From contig JAJFHQ010000029.1 in assembly GCA_021775525.1 (NCBI GenBank), positions 1 to 44,504 of the forward strand: 44,504 nt of DNA, in the 5' to 3' direction. The notes beneath the pieces are model-generated. The model searched no databases, was not told the origin of the DNA, and saw only the letters and a program-made list of their open reading frames with translations. The position numbers were made by a program, and so were the translations under genes. Origin of the DNA: Hyphomicrobiales bacterium. GTDB taxonomy: Bacteria; Pseudomonadota; Alphaproteobacteria; Rhizobiales; Methyloligellaceae. Positions 1 through 8,098 of this stretch are shown piece by piece. The number at the start of each line of letters is the position of its first letter. Positions within the stretch are counted from its first letter, which is position 1.

Positions 1-855
1 GGAATCGAAGACCTTCTTGAACAGACCCTGGTAATAGGCCGTGGCGTCCTTGCTCATGCCGGGCGCGCCGACGACGGTGCGCTGCATGAAGTAGACAAAG
101 TCCTTGCCGAGCTCTTTGAAGGTCGGAGCATCTTTGAACAGTCCAATGCGCTCAGGCGTAAAGCAGGCCAAAGGCTTGGTTTTACCAGCTTCGAAGAAGC
201 CGAGCTGCTCTGAGGGATTGTTGACCGTGGAATCGGCGTTGTTGCCAGCCAGTTCCTTGGCAACCTTGCCTCCGCCCTTGTACGGCACATACTTCATTTT
301 CAGGCCATAGCTTGAGTTCAGGAAGTCCGTCAGAAGATTGTCTTCAGACGCCTTGCCGGTACCGGCCATGATCCAGCCATTGCCTTTTGCCTTGGCTGCT
401 TTCACGAAGTCATCAACATTCTTGATGTCTTTACGGTCTGAATTCACCCACAGGCAGAATGTGTCTTCGGCCATGCGTGCGATCGGCGTAAATGTTTCGA
501 TGTTCACGCCAAGAGCAGGCTGGCGCAGGGGGGTGGTGTAGAAGCTGTTCAGGGTGAACATGATGGTGTGATCGTCACCCTTCTTGCCTTTCATGTAGAC
601 AAGAGCTTCCGCGCCCGAACCGCCAGGCTTGTTAACCGGCGAAATCGTCGGACCCATTTTGTTTTTTGTAATAATGTTCTGCATAAAACGGACGGCCTTA
701 TCAGCCCCGCCGCCTTTACCAGCCATTACCACAAACTCGACCGGCTTTTTAGGTTCCCAGCCCATAGCTTGCGCAGCTTGCGGAAGACCAATAGCAGAGA
801 CACCCAGTCCCAGGGCTAGTCCCAGGCCAAAGATCTGATGTTTTGTTTGGATCAT
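1..855 (-). CDS. TTT-family (TctC/Bug) periplasmic solute-binding receptor, 3' end cut by the window
   Basis: Reading the minus strand from the ATG at 855 gives 285 uninterrupted codons running off the left edge. The family is usually about 320 residues, so only the C-terminal tenth or so is missing. Residues 1-30 form a signal peptide with a hydrophobic core and a likely cleavage after AQA. The mature part has Bug-receptor features: PKKPVEFVVMAGKGGGAD near the N-terminus, VNKPGGSGAEAL, and YVPYKGGGKVAKEL. These receptors bind carboxylates in the periplasm and deliver them to a TctA/TctB membrane pair, which is not in this window and may lie further left. A strong GGGAGGA ribosome site precedes the start. 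It diverges from the acyl-CoA ligase/formate dehydrogenase operon, which suggests that it brings in the acid that operon uses. The ligand cannot be told from sequence. Confidence 0.9.
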   Translation of the reverse strand, partial: MIQTKHQIFGLGLALGLGVSAIGLPQAAQAMGWEPKKPVEFVVMAGKGGGADKAVRFMQNIITKNKMGPTISPVNKPGGSGAEALVYMKGKKGDDHTIMFTLNSFYTTPLRQPALGVNIETFTPIARMAEDTFCLWVNSDRKDIKNVDDFVKAAKAKGNGWIMAGTGKASEDNLLTDFLNSSYGLKMKYVPYKGGGKVAKELAGNNADSTVNNPSEQLGFFEAGKTKPLACFTPERIGLFKDAPTFKELGKDFVYFMQRTVVGAPGMSKDATAYYQGLFKKVFDS

Positions 856-891
856 ATTCTTCCTCCCTTGGTGTGGGCACAATTCGTGCCC

Positions 892-916
892 AAAAATACG
901 AGTTTATCGTATTTTT
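892..916. promoter_or_regulatory. Perfect 10-bp inverted repeat, probable operator of the receptor gene
   Basis: AAAAATACGA (892-901) and TCGTATTTTT (907-916) are perfect reverse complements around a 5-base spacer. The site lies 37-61 bases upstream of the receptor start at 855, where a repressor would sit. The T-rich outer arms could also form an RNA hairpin in the leader, but the position before a gene rather than after one favours an operator. Confidence 0.55.
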
Positions 917-978
917 TCATTGTTAGGCCCAAATACTACGAGGAGCAACGGGCTTGAGGCCTCGTTAACGGACCAGCA

Positions 979-1002
979 TGGTATCTGGTCGAATGTATAC
1001 CA
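979..1002. promoter_or_regulatory. Inverted repeat TGGTAT-N12-ATACCA in the divergent promoter region
   Basis: TGGTAT (979-984) and ATACCA (997-1002) are reverse complements. The left arm lies in ATGGTATCTGG, which occurs again at 1131-1141, and the right arm lies in TGTATACCA (994-1002), which recurs at 8065-8073. TGGTAT/ATACCA half-sites resemble operators of FCD-type GntR regulators. The assignment to a regulator family is inference. Confidence 0.45.
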
Positions 1003-1090
1003 AGGATTTTGGAATTGCAATCAGGTTCCTCTGTCCCCATCGTTGGCTTAATCTGTCTTATGCAATTGGTTATGCTCAAAGGTGCATCCT

Positions 1091-1104
1091 GACCTGGACA
1101 GGTC
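1091..1104. promoter_or_regulatory. Inverted repeat GACCTG-GA-CAGGTC
   Basis: A perfect 6-bp dyad with a 2-base centre sits between the two TGGTAT-type sites. Its sequence is unrelated to them, so a second regulator or RNA structure is possible. No regulator can be named. Confidence 0.3.
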
Positions 1105-1130
1105 GCTCGACAGATGCGCGGCTCTGGTAT

Positions 1131-1149
1131 ATGGTATCTGGCATACCAT
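1131..1149. promoter_or_regulatory. Perfect 7-bp inverted repeat ATGGTAT-N5-ATACCAT, probable operator of the ligase/formate dehydrogenase operon
   Basis: ATGGTAT (1131-1137) and ATACCAT (1143-1149) are perfect reverse complements with a 5-base spacer, about 120 bases upstream of the first gene's ATG at 1270. An additional TGGTAT half-site lies directly upstream (1125-1130). It has the same spacer length as the dyad at 892-916 but a different core. Confidence 0.55.
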
Positions 1150-1269
1150 GAGGCTCGAGAAGCTTTTTTTAGTTCATTTGTTCGTACGGAAAGTGGCGGT
1201 ATACGCGGCAAATGTGATCAACTGTTCACGGGTCGCGCAAAAATAACTCGTACAGGGGAGCAGGCACTC

Positions 1270-2445
1270 ATGAATCTCCATGAGTATCAGGCGAAACAAA
1301 TTCTTGCCGGATACGGGGTTTCCGTGCCTGTGGGTGAGGTCGCAGAAACGGCCTCATCTGCACAAGGTGTGGCCCGCAAGCTTCCAGGCAAGCGTTATGC
1401 AGTGAAGGCGCAGGTTCATGCAGGTGGACGGGGTCGGGCCGGAGGAATCAAGATCGTTGATTCAGTGGCTGCAGTGGAAAAAGCGGCAAATGATCTGCTT
1501 GGCCAGACCCTGGTGACGGAACAAACGGGGCCTGAAGGACGTTCTGTGCGTGCGGTCTATGTGGAAGAGGCCATAGAATCGCAACGCGATGTTTACGTCG
1601 CGGTACTTGTTGACCGGGAGACCAGCAAAGTTTCGCTTATCGGTGCGGAAACCGGCGGCGAGGATATCGAGGAACGGGCTGCGGCCAAGCCGTCCATCAT
1701 TAAGACCCTGATGGTCAAACCGGACGGAAGCGCGGCCAAAGGCGCGTTCGAGAGCTTTGCCAAAAAACTCAACCTGACTGGCGCTCTGGCAAAGAAAGCG
1801 GCCTCACTGTTCCAGGGTCTGACAAAGGCTTTTGTCGAACAAGACGCCAGCCTCATTGAAATAAATCCTCTGGTTGTGACGACCAGGCAAGAATTGATGG
1901 CTCTGGATGTCAAGATGGTGGTGGATGACAATGCCATGTTCCGGCACCAGAATGTGAGGGACTTTCAGGACAAGGACGAACTGGACCCTGTGGAAATGCA
2001 GGCTCAGGCGAACGAGATCAATTACATCCGTATGGATGGCAATATCGGTGTTGTCGTGAATGGTGCGGGTCTGGCACTCGTGACCAATGACATGCTGACG
2101 GATGCAGGCGGTGTCCCGGCTAACTTCATGGACATCCGCACCACAGCTTCCAGCCTCGATATCTCTGCTGGCTTTGACCTGTTGCTTTCCAATCCGAATG
2201 TAAAAGCCGTTCTTGTGAATGTGCATGGCGGTGGCATGCAGCGTTGCGACACGATTGCCGAGGGTATCGGCATTTCCATCAAGCGGTGTGGTTGCGAGGT
2301 GCCTATTGTTCTGAGGTTTGCCGGCAACAACGCCGATTATGGGCGTACGCTGCTTGGCAATTACGGGATTTCATATATCGAGGCGCAGGACATAGGGGAT
2401 GCCATTGAGCGCGTGATCGCCCTGGTGCGCTCGGAGGTGGCATAA
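1270..2445 (+). CDS. SucC-like beta subunit of an ADP-forming acyl-CoA ligase (substrate probably not succinate)
   Basis: The 391-residue protein has the ATP-grasp fold of the succinyl-CoA synthetase and malate thiokinase beta subunits: MNLHEYQAKQIL at the N-terminus, HAGGRGRAGGIK near 52-63, and LIEINPLVVT around 196-205. The ATG at 1270 follows GGGGAG and matches the family N-terminus. Positions that face the acid in the family differ. The glycine-rich FLDVGGGA stretch reads FMDIRTTA. The NIFGGI loop before RCD reads NVHGGGMQ and is one residue longer. Together with the SucD-like partner it should form an acyl-CoA from a free carboxylic acid, CoA and a nucleoside triphosphate. The context with a TTT receptor and formate dehydrogenase suggests a dedicated catabolic ligase rather than the TCA-cycle enzyme. 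Malate thiokinase (MtkA) is the main named alternative, but no other serine-cycle genes are present. Confidence 0.8.
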   Translation: MNLHEYQAKQILAGYGVSVPVGEVAETASSAQGVARKLPGKRYAVKAQVHAGGRGRAGGIKIVDSVAAVEKAANDLLGQTLVTEQTGPEGRSVRAVYVEEAIESQRDVYVAVLVDRETSKVSLIGAETGGEDIEERAAAKPSIIKTLMVKPDGSAAKGAFESFAKKLNLTGALAKKAASLFQGLTKAFVEQDASLIEINPLVVTTRQELMALDVKMVVDDNAMFRHQNVRDFQDKDELDPVEMQAQANEINYIRMDGNIGVVVNGAGLALVTNDMLTDAGGVPANFMDIRTTASSLDISAGFDLLLSNPNVKAVLVNVHGGGMQRCDTIAEGIGISIKRCGCEVPIVLRFAGNNADYGRTLLGNYGISYIEAQDIGDAIERVIALVRSEVA

Positions 2446-3317
2446 TGGCGATCCTCGTAAACAAGGATACCAAGGTCATTTGCCAGGGCATGACCGGGCG
2501 AACGGCCTCCTACCATATTGAGCGGGCCATGGCCTACGGCACCAATGTCGTGGGAGGCGTGCGGCCGGGCAAGGGTGGATCCAGACATCTGGATGCACCA
2601 ATATTTGACAGCGTGTCGGATGTAGTTGCCGGGACGGGTGCCGATGCATCGATCATCTTCGTGCCGCCACCCAGTGCTGCTGATGCAATGATCGAGGCGA
2701 TCGAGGCAGAAGTGCCAGTCGTAGTTTGCGTGACGGAACGCGTACCCGTACTGGACATGGTCCGGGTGAAGGATGCGCTTGAAGGTTCACGAACTCAGCT
2801 GGTCGGTCCAAACTCACAGGGTGTTTTAACGCCCCAAGCCTGCAAGCTCGGCGTTATGTCGACTGTGCATGAGCGCCCTGGTACCATCGGCATTGTTTCC
2901 AGGTCCGCGACGCTGACGAGTGAAATCGTAGCGCAGACCAGTGCTGCTGGGCTGGGACAATCGACAACCGTTGGCATAGGCGGGGATCCCGTTCACGGTA
3001 TCGGGTTTGTCGAATGCCTTAAATTGTTCATGGATGACTCCGAGACAGCTGGTGTTGTCCTGATAGGGGAGATCGGCGGCGCAGAAGAAGAAATGGCGGC
3101 CGATTATCTGAACTCTATAAAAGCTTCCAAACCCGTGGTGGCTCTTGTTGCCGGGCGGCACGCGCCGCCGGAACGGCGCATGGGCCATGCCGGAACACTC
3201 ACCTTGTTCGGCCGTGCCGATGCAAACCATAAAATTAAAACGCTGCGCGCCGCTGGCGTCCTTATTGCTCCCAATCCTCAAGATGTGGCTGGGGCAATGC
3301 GGCAATCATTGGAATAA
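2445..3317 (+). CDS. SucD-like alpha subunit of the same acyl-CoA ligase
   Basis: The 290-residue protein has the CoA-binding Rossmann domain at the N-terminus (VICQGMTGR, VVGGVRPGKGG) and the ligase domain carrying the catalytic histidine in RMGHAG near residue 245. Its ATG shares one base with the stop of the beta-subunit gene, and GGAGG precedes it. The phosphohistidine motif is intact, so catalysis by the usual route is expected. The GPNCPG loop reads GPNSQG and SRSGTL reads SRSATL. Both lie close to the acid or thioester in SucD, so specificity is probably changed. It is a partner of the SucC-like protein at 1270-2445. MtkB of malate thiokinase and sulfoacetate-CoA ligase are related enzymes; I cannot assign the substrate. 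Confidence 0.82.
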   Translation: MAILVNKDTKVICQGMTGRTASYHIERAMAYGTNVVGGVRPGKGGSRHLDAPIFDSVSDVVAGTGADASIIFVPPPSAADAMIEAIEAEVPVVVCVTERVPVLDMVRVKDALEGSRTQLVGPNSQGVLTPQACKLGVMSTVHERPGTIGIVSRSATLTSEIVAQTSAAGLGQSTTVGIGGDPVHGIGFVECLKLFMDDSETAGVVLIGEIGGAEEEMAADYLNSIKASKPVVALVAGRHAPPERRMGHAGTLTLFGRADANHKIKTLRAAGVLIAPNPQDVAGAMRQSLE

Positions 3318-3326
3318 TCAAGACTC

Positions 3327-5033
3327 ATGAATGAGATGTCGAACGGTGGCGGAAACCGCCGCATCCATCCCGGTTCGGGCCGGCGAAAAGCCCCTGTCTT
3401 TCCCAAGGGGCGCCTGCTCGCACGCGAAGAATCAGAAGCGGTCACAAAGCTGTTGGGGGATCGCCCGCGCCATCGCGATATGCTGATTGAATATCTGCAT
3501 CTCATCCAGGATTCGGAAGGGTGCTTGCCCTCTGGTCATATGCAGGCGCTTGGCGAAGAGCTGAAAATCCCCATGGCCGAAGTCTATGAAGTGGCATCCT
3601 TCTATGCCCATTTCGACATTGTACGCGATGGTGAGGAGCGTCCGGCTCCAGTTACCGTGCGCGTCTGCGAGTCGCTAAGCTGCATGATGGCAGGGGCCGA
3701 GCAGGTGATTGCTGAACTGGAGAAGAATGCACCATCGGGTGTGCGCATTCTCCGCGCGCCCTGCATGGGCCGGTGCGACACTGCTCCCGTCTGTGAAGCC
3801 GGGCACAAGCATCTGGATCATATTGATGCTTCCGGTGTCTTTAAGGCCGTTGAGGAGGGGCATTTGCACCCCGAAATTCCAGCCTTCAAGAACTTCAATG
3901 ATTATGAGAAAGAAGGCGGCTATAGCATTTTAAAACAATGTCTTTCCGGCGAGAGGGAAGTTGAGAAAGTGGTTGAGCATCTCTCCGATTCCGGATTGCG
4001 GGGCCTGGGCGGTGCGGGTTTCCCGACGGGCCGCAAATGGGGCTTTGTGCGCGCCGAAGCGAAACCACGCCTGATGGCCGTCAATGCTGATGAAGGCGAG
4101 CCGGGTACTTTCAAGGACCGCTATTACCTTGAAACCAATCCTCATGCCTTCCTTGAGGGCATGCTGATCGGCGCATGGGCTGTCGAAGCGGAAGCGGTTT
4201 ACATATATCTGCGAGATGAATACCCGGCGGCACGCGAAATTCTGCTGAAAGAGATCGCTGAGGTCGAGAAGGCCGGTTTTGCCGACCACACCAGGATATA
4301 CCTGCGCCGGGGTGCGGGCGCGTACATTTGCGGTGAAGAGTCCGCGATGATCGAATCCATTGAAGGAAAGCGCGGCTTGCCGCGCCACCGGCCGCCTTAC
4401 GTGGCGCAGGTTGGTATCTTCGACCGCCCCACGCTGGTGAACAATGTCGAGACGCTCTACTGGGTGCCGGACATCCTTAAGAACGGTGCGGAATGGTTTG
4501 CTTCCCAAGGGAAAAACGGCGCGCAAGGTCTGCGTAGCTATTCGGTTTCGGGCCGGGTCAGGGAACCTGGCGTGAAGCTCGTCGCCGCTGGCACTACGGC
4601 GCGTGAACTGGTGGAAGAGCATTGCGGCGGGATGCTAGACGGACACATATTCAAAGGCTATTTGCCGGGTGGAGCCTCGGGCGGCATCCTGCCGGAATCC
4701 ATGGCCGATATCCCGCTCGAATTTGGCAAGCTGGAAGAGCATGGCTGTTTCGTAGGGTCGCACGCTGTCGTCATCCTTTCTGACCAGGATGACATGAAGG
4801 ACGTGGCGTTGAATCTGATGAAGTTTTTTGAAGATGAGAGTTGCGGTCAGTGTACACCCTGCCGTAACGGCACAGAAAAAGCAGTCAAGCTGATGGGGTC
4901 CGGGGAGTGGAACCCGGAAACCCTTGAAGACCTGGCGATTGTAATGGGGGACGCTTCGATTTGCGGGCTGGGGCAGGCAGCGCCCAATCCACTGCGAAGC
5001 GTGATAAAATTCTTCCCGGAGGATTTGAAATGA
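3327..5033 (+). CDS. Formate dehydrogenase beta subunit, NuoE-NuoF fusion (Fdh1B/FdsGB type)
   Basis: The 568-residue protein fuses two domains. Residues 30-165 are a NuoE/FdsG-like thioredoxin fold binding a [2Fe-2S] cluster through C114, C119, C146 and C150. Residues 190-568 are a NuoF/FdsB-like diaphorase with the NADH/FMN region (GGAGFPTGRKW, EPGTFKDRY, GAGAYICGEES) and a C-terminal [4Fe-4S] site at C506, C509, C512 and C546. It accepts electrons from the alpha subunit and reduces NAD+. The same fusion occurs in Methylorubrum Fdh1B. The gene begins 9 bases after the SucD-like gene and its stop overlaps the alpha-subunit start (ATGA), so the four genes are probably one operon. Complex I genes are excluded because the neighbour is a formate dehydrogenase catalytic subunit. 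Confidence 0.93.
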   Translation: MNEMSNGGGNRRIHPGSGRRKAPVFPKGRLLAREESEAVTKLLGDRPRHRDMLIEYLHLIQDSEGCLPSGHMQALGEELKIPMAEVYEVASFYAHFDIVRDGEERPAPVTVRVCESLSCMMAGAEQVIAELEKNAPSGVRILRAPCMGRCDTAPVCEAGHKHLDHIDASGVFKAVEEGHLHPEIPAFKNFNDYEKEGGYSILKQCLSGEREVEKVVEHLSDSGLRGLGGAGFPTGRKWGFVRAEAKPRLMAVNADEGEPGTFKDRYYLETNPHAFLEGMLIGAWAVEAEAVYIYLRDEYPAAREILLKEIAEVEKAGFADHTRIYLRRGAGAYICGEESAMIESIEGKRGLPRHRPPYVAQVGIFDRPTLVNNVETLYWVPDILKNGAEWFASQGKNGAQGLRSYSVSGRVREPGVKLVAAGTTARELVEEHCGGMLDGHIFKGYLPGGASGGILPESMADIPLEFGKLEEHGCFVGSHAVVILSDQDDMKDVALNLMKFFEDESCGQCTPCRNGTEKAVKLMGSGEWNPETLEDLAIVMGDASICGLGQAAPNPLRSVIKFFPEDLK

Positions 5034-7810
5034 GCGAGCCGATCAAGTTCGAAATCGACGGCAAACAGGTTGAGGCAGAAGGGGGCGAGACCATCTGGCA
5101 GGTGGCCAAGCGCGAAGGTACGCGCATACCGCATCTCTGCCATCTTGATGCACCTGGATACCGTCCGGACGGCAATTGCCGCGCCTGCATGGTCGAGATC
5201 GAAGGAGAACGGGTTCTCGCTGCCTCCTGCATCCGCACGCCTTCTGAAGGCATGAAAGTCATCACCTCCAGCGAGCGCGCCAAAAAATCACGCGAAATGG
5301 TGTTCGAACTTCTGATCTCGGACCAGCCGGAGCGTGAAAGCTCCCACGACCCAAATTCGCGCTTCTGGAACTGGGTTGATGACATGGGGGTTGAGCCGGT
5401 CAGCCGTTTCCCCCGGGCTGAACGCCACAAAGCCGATTCTACCCATACCGCCATCGCCGTTAATCTCGATGCCTGTATCAACTGTAATTTATGCGTGCGC
5501 GCCTGCCGTGAAGTTCAGGTCAACGACGTCATTGGCATGGCCTATCGCGGACATGGTTCCAAGGTTGTATTCGATTTCGATGACGGCATGGGATCCTCCA
5601 CCTGCGTAGCGTGTGGTGAATGCGTACAGGCCTGCCCCACGGGTGCTTTGATGGAAGCAAACCTGCTGAATGATGCGGGCAGGCGAACCGAGTTTGAAGA
5701 CCGAACCGTTGATACGCTTTGCCCCTATTGCGGGGTTGGCTGCCAGACGAGCGTCCATGTCAAGGACGACAAGATTCTCTATATCGATGGCCGCGACGGC
5801 CCAGCCAATGAAAACCGGTTGTGCGTCAAGGGCCGCTTCGGTTTTGATTACATCAATCATGAAGACCGGTTGACAAAACCGCTTATCCGCCGCGATGGCG
5901 TACCGAAAGACTCCAACATGAACTTGCGCGATGAAGACGTGATGAGCGTTTTCCGCGAGGCGACATGGGAAGAGGCACTGGACAAGGCTGCGGGTGGCAT
6001 GAAGAGTATTTTTGATGCCAATGGCCCCAAATCCATTGCAGGTTTCGGTTCAGCCAAATGCTCCAATGAAGAAGCCTATCTGTTTCAGAAGCTGATCCGG
6101 CAAGGGTTTGAGACCAACAATGTGGATCACTGCACGCGGCTGTGCCACGCGTCCTCCGTGGCGGCACTCATGGAAGGGGTGAATTCGGGTGCGGTGACCG
6201 CCCCCTTCACAGCGGCGGAGGATTCCGACTGCATCATCGTCATAGGTGCGCGGCCGGCTGAAAACCATCCCGTGGCTGCGACCTACCTCAAGAATGCCGC
6301 CAAGGCAGGCAAGGAGTTGATTGTCATAGACCCGCGTGGCCAGAAGATGGGCCTAGGGCGTCATGCGACACGTGTTCTTCAATTCAAGCCGGGTGCTGAT
6401 GTTTCGCTGCTGAACGCCATGCTGCATACAATCATCGAGGAAGAGCTTTACGATGTTCAGTATGTGCAGGCGAACACGGAAGGTTTCGAGGCGCTTCAAG
6501 AAAACATCAAGAAATTCCCACCGGAAAAGATGGAAGCCATTTGCGGCATTCCAGCCGAGACCATCCGAGAAGTAGCGCGCGTCTACGCGACGTCCAATCG
6601 CTCCATCATTTTCTGGGGCATGGGTATTTCACAACACATTCACGGCACTGACAACTCGCGATGTCTCATCTCGCTTGCCCTTGTAACGGGGCAGGTGGGG
6701 CGTCCGGGCACCGGTCTGCATCCCTTGCGGGGGCAGAATAACGTGCAGGGGGCATCTGATGCCGGGCTCATACCCCTCGTGTACCCGGATTATCAGTCGG
6801 TTGAGGATGAGAGCACCCGTAAAAAGTACGAGGAGTTCTGGGGCAAAAAACTTGATCCCAAGAGCGGACTGACCGTTGTCGAAATCATCAATTCGATTCT
6901 CAATGACGAAATAAAGTCGATGTATATTCTCGGCGAAAATCCGGCCATGTCCGACCCGGATCAGACCCATGCGCGTGCGGCGCTTGCCAAGCTCAAGCAT
7001 CTTGTCGTGCAGGACATTTTCCTCACCGAAACCGCCTGGCATGCAGATGTCGTATTGCCAGCCTCGGCCCATGCCGAGAAGTGGGGCACCTTCAGTAATA
7101 CCAACCGCCAGGTTCAGATGTGTCGGCCTGTGATCGACCCCCCGGGAGAAGCGCGCCAGGACTGGGAGCTGGTCCAGGAGATCGCCCAGCGTATCGGTCT
7201 GGACTGGAACTATGAACACCCGCGCGATGTGTTTGCGGAGATGGGGCAAATGATGCCATCGCTGGACAACATTACCTGGGAGCGGCTGGAGCGCGAGGAC
7301 GCGGTGACCTATCCGTGTGATGCCCTGGACCAGCCGGGTAATGAGATAATTTTCGCCTCTGGATTTCCGACCGACTCCGGTCGTGCGAAAATCGTACCGG
7401 CCGATATCGTTCCCCCGGACGAGTTGCCTGATGATGCTTACCCGATGGTGCTGACCACGGGCCGTTTGCTGGAGCATTGGCACACTGGCGCCATGACGCG
7501 CCGGGCCAGCAATCTCGATGCGCTTGAGCCTGAAGCCGTTGCGGGTCTGAACAGGCAAGATATCAAGCGGCTGGGGGTAAAACCCGGGTCATTCGTGACT
7601 GTGACGACACGGCGCGGCGAGATCACACTCAAGGTGCGCCAGGACCGGGATGTACCTGAAGGCATGGTGTTTATTCCATTCTGTTTTGCAGAAGCTGCTG
7701 CCAACCTGCTCACCAACCCACAACTTGACCCCTTTGGCAAAATTCCTGAGTTCAAGTTCTGCGCGGCCAAGGTCGAACCGGCTGAACAGGTGCATGAAGC
7801 AGCGGAATAG
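5030..7810 (+). CDS. NAD-dependent formate dehydrogenase alpha (catalytic, Mo/W-bis-PGD) subunit, Fdh1A/FdsA type
   Basis: The 926-residue cytoplasmic subunit oxidises formate to CO2. In order it has a [2Fe-2S] ferredoxin domain (C37, C50, C53, C67), two [4Fe-4S] clusters (C149, C152, C155, C159 and C192, C195, C198, C202), a fourth cluster of the molybdopterin domain (C231, C234, C238, C265), the bis-MGD domains, and a C-terminal dinucleotide-binding domain. The metal-ligand cysteine and adjacent histidine are C372-H373 in RLCHAS, so it is a cysteine rather than selenocysteine enzyme. The ATG at 5030 follows GGAGGA and overlaps the preceding stop. No FdhD-like chaperone or FdsD delta subunit was recognised in the window. 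Tungsten rather than molybdenum is plausible given the Methylorubrum Fdh1 precedent and the TupABC genes at 34126-36473, but sequence alone does not decide the metal. Confidence 0.95.
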   Translation: MSEPIKFEIDGKQVEAEGGETIWQVAKREGTRIPHLCHLDAPGYRPDGNCRACMVEIEGERVLAASCIRTPSEGMKVITSSERAKKSREMVFELLISDQPERESSHDPNSRFWNWVDDMGVEPVSRFPRAERHKADSTHTAIAVNLDACINCNLCVRACREVQVNDVIGMAYRGHGSKVVFDFDDGMGSSTCVACGECVQACPTGALMEANLLNDAGRRTEFEDRTVDTLCPYCGVGCQTSVHVKDDKILYIDGRDGPANENRLCVKGRFGFDYINHEDRLTKPLIRRDGVPKDSNMNLRDEDVMSVFREATWEEALDKAAGGMKSIFDANGPKSIAGFGSAKCSNEEAYLFQKLIRQGFETNNVDHCTRLCHASSVAALMEGVNSGAVTAPFTAAEDSDCIIVIGARPAENHPVAATYLKNAAKAGKELIVIDPRGQKMGLGRHATRVLQFKPGADVSLLNAMLHTIIEEELYDVQYVQANTEGFEALQENIKKFPPEKMEAICGIPAETIREVARVYATSNRSIIFWGMGISQHIHGTDNSRCLISLALVTGQVGRPGTGLHPLRGQNNVQGASDAGLIPLVYPDYQSVEDESTRKKYEEFWGKKLDPKSGLTVVEIINSILNDEIKSMYILGENPAMSDPDQTHARAALAKLKHLVVQDIFLTETAWHADVVLPASAHAEKWGTFSNTNRQVQMCRPVIDPPGEARQDWELVQEIAQRIGLDWNYEHPRDVFAEMGQMMPSLDNITWERLEREDAVTYPCDALDQPGNEIIFASGFPTDSGRAKIVPADIVPPDELPDDAYPMVLTTGRLLEHWHTGAMTRRASNLDALEPEAVAGLNRQDIKRLGVKPGSFVTVTTRRGEITLKVRQDRDVPEGMVFIPFCFAEAAANLLTNPQLDPFGKIPEFKFCAAKVEPAEQVHEAAE

Positions 7811-8026
7811 CGTTTTCTCACCGAACAGGCACGTTGGCGGTATGTGAGCGGCTGCGCTTTGATTATGCGTACGGGTTTTGTCTGGCGTGCTGAATGGCGT
7901 CAATCAGACCTGAAAACAGTCAAAAAACCCCTGAATCTCTCTTTACGGTTATTGTGCTCTGCACAAAATGCATAGCTGCCATGCACATAAAATGGCAGAT
8001 TTTAGCCAATATTTGTGTTCAGACTC

Positions 8027-8073
8027 TTGTGCGTTGCAGAAATGGTGCTATATATATGGCACATTGTATACCA
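8027..8073 (+). promoter_or_regulatory. Promoter with overlapping TGTATACCA operator-like element
   Basis: TTGTGC (8027-8032) and TATATA (8049-8054 or 8051-8056) are spaced like sigma-70 -35 and -10 boxes. Immediately downstream, TGGCACATTGTATACCA (8057-8073) would overlap the transcription start. Its TGTATACCA end is identical to 994-1002 in the ligase/formate dehydrogenase control region, suggesting shared repression. Confidence 0.45.
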
Positions 8074-8098
8074 CGAGATTCACAGGAGGACACGGACA

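Larger units (their letters stand above)
856..1269. other. 414-bp divergent intergenic region
   Basis: This region holds the promoters of the receptor gene (leftward) and the acyl-CoA ligase/formate dehydrogenase operon (rightward). It contains the four dyad sites listed separately. An open frame from 1114 runs into the ligase gene but crosses an operator-like site and has no ribosome site, so I do not read it as coding. No RNA gene was recognised. Confidence 0.7.

Noticed and set aside
1210-1240. CRP-like site TGTGA...TCAC
   Set aside because: The half-sites are separated by 8 bases rather than 6 and only four bases per arm match.
1114-1269. N-terminal extension of the SucC-like frame
   Set aside because: It crosses the dyad at 1131-1149, has no ribosome site and no family resemblance; the ATG at 1270 has both a ribosome site and the family N-terminus.
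3930-4622. 230-residue open frame opposite the formate dehydrogenase beta gene
   Set aside because: Shadow frame in G+C-rich coding DNA; no domain or expression signals.
6629-7558. 309-residue open frame opposite formate dehydrogenase alpha
   Set aside because: It is antisense to a strongly conserved gene, has no recognisable domains and no ribosome site.
3327-7810. Complex I (NuoE, NuoF, NuoG) genes
   Set aside because: The large subunit carries a complete molybdopterin domain with C372-H373 and is not accompanied by other nuo genes.
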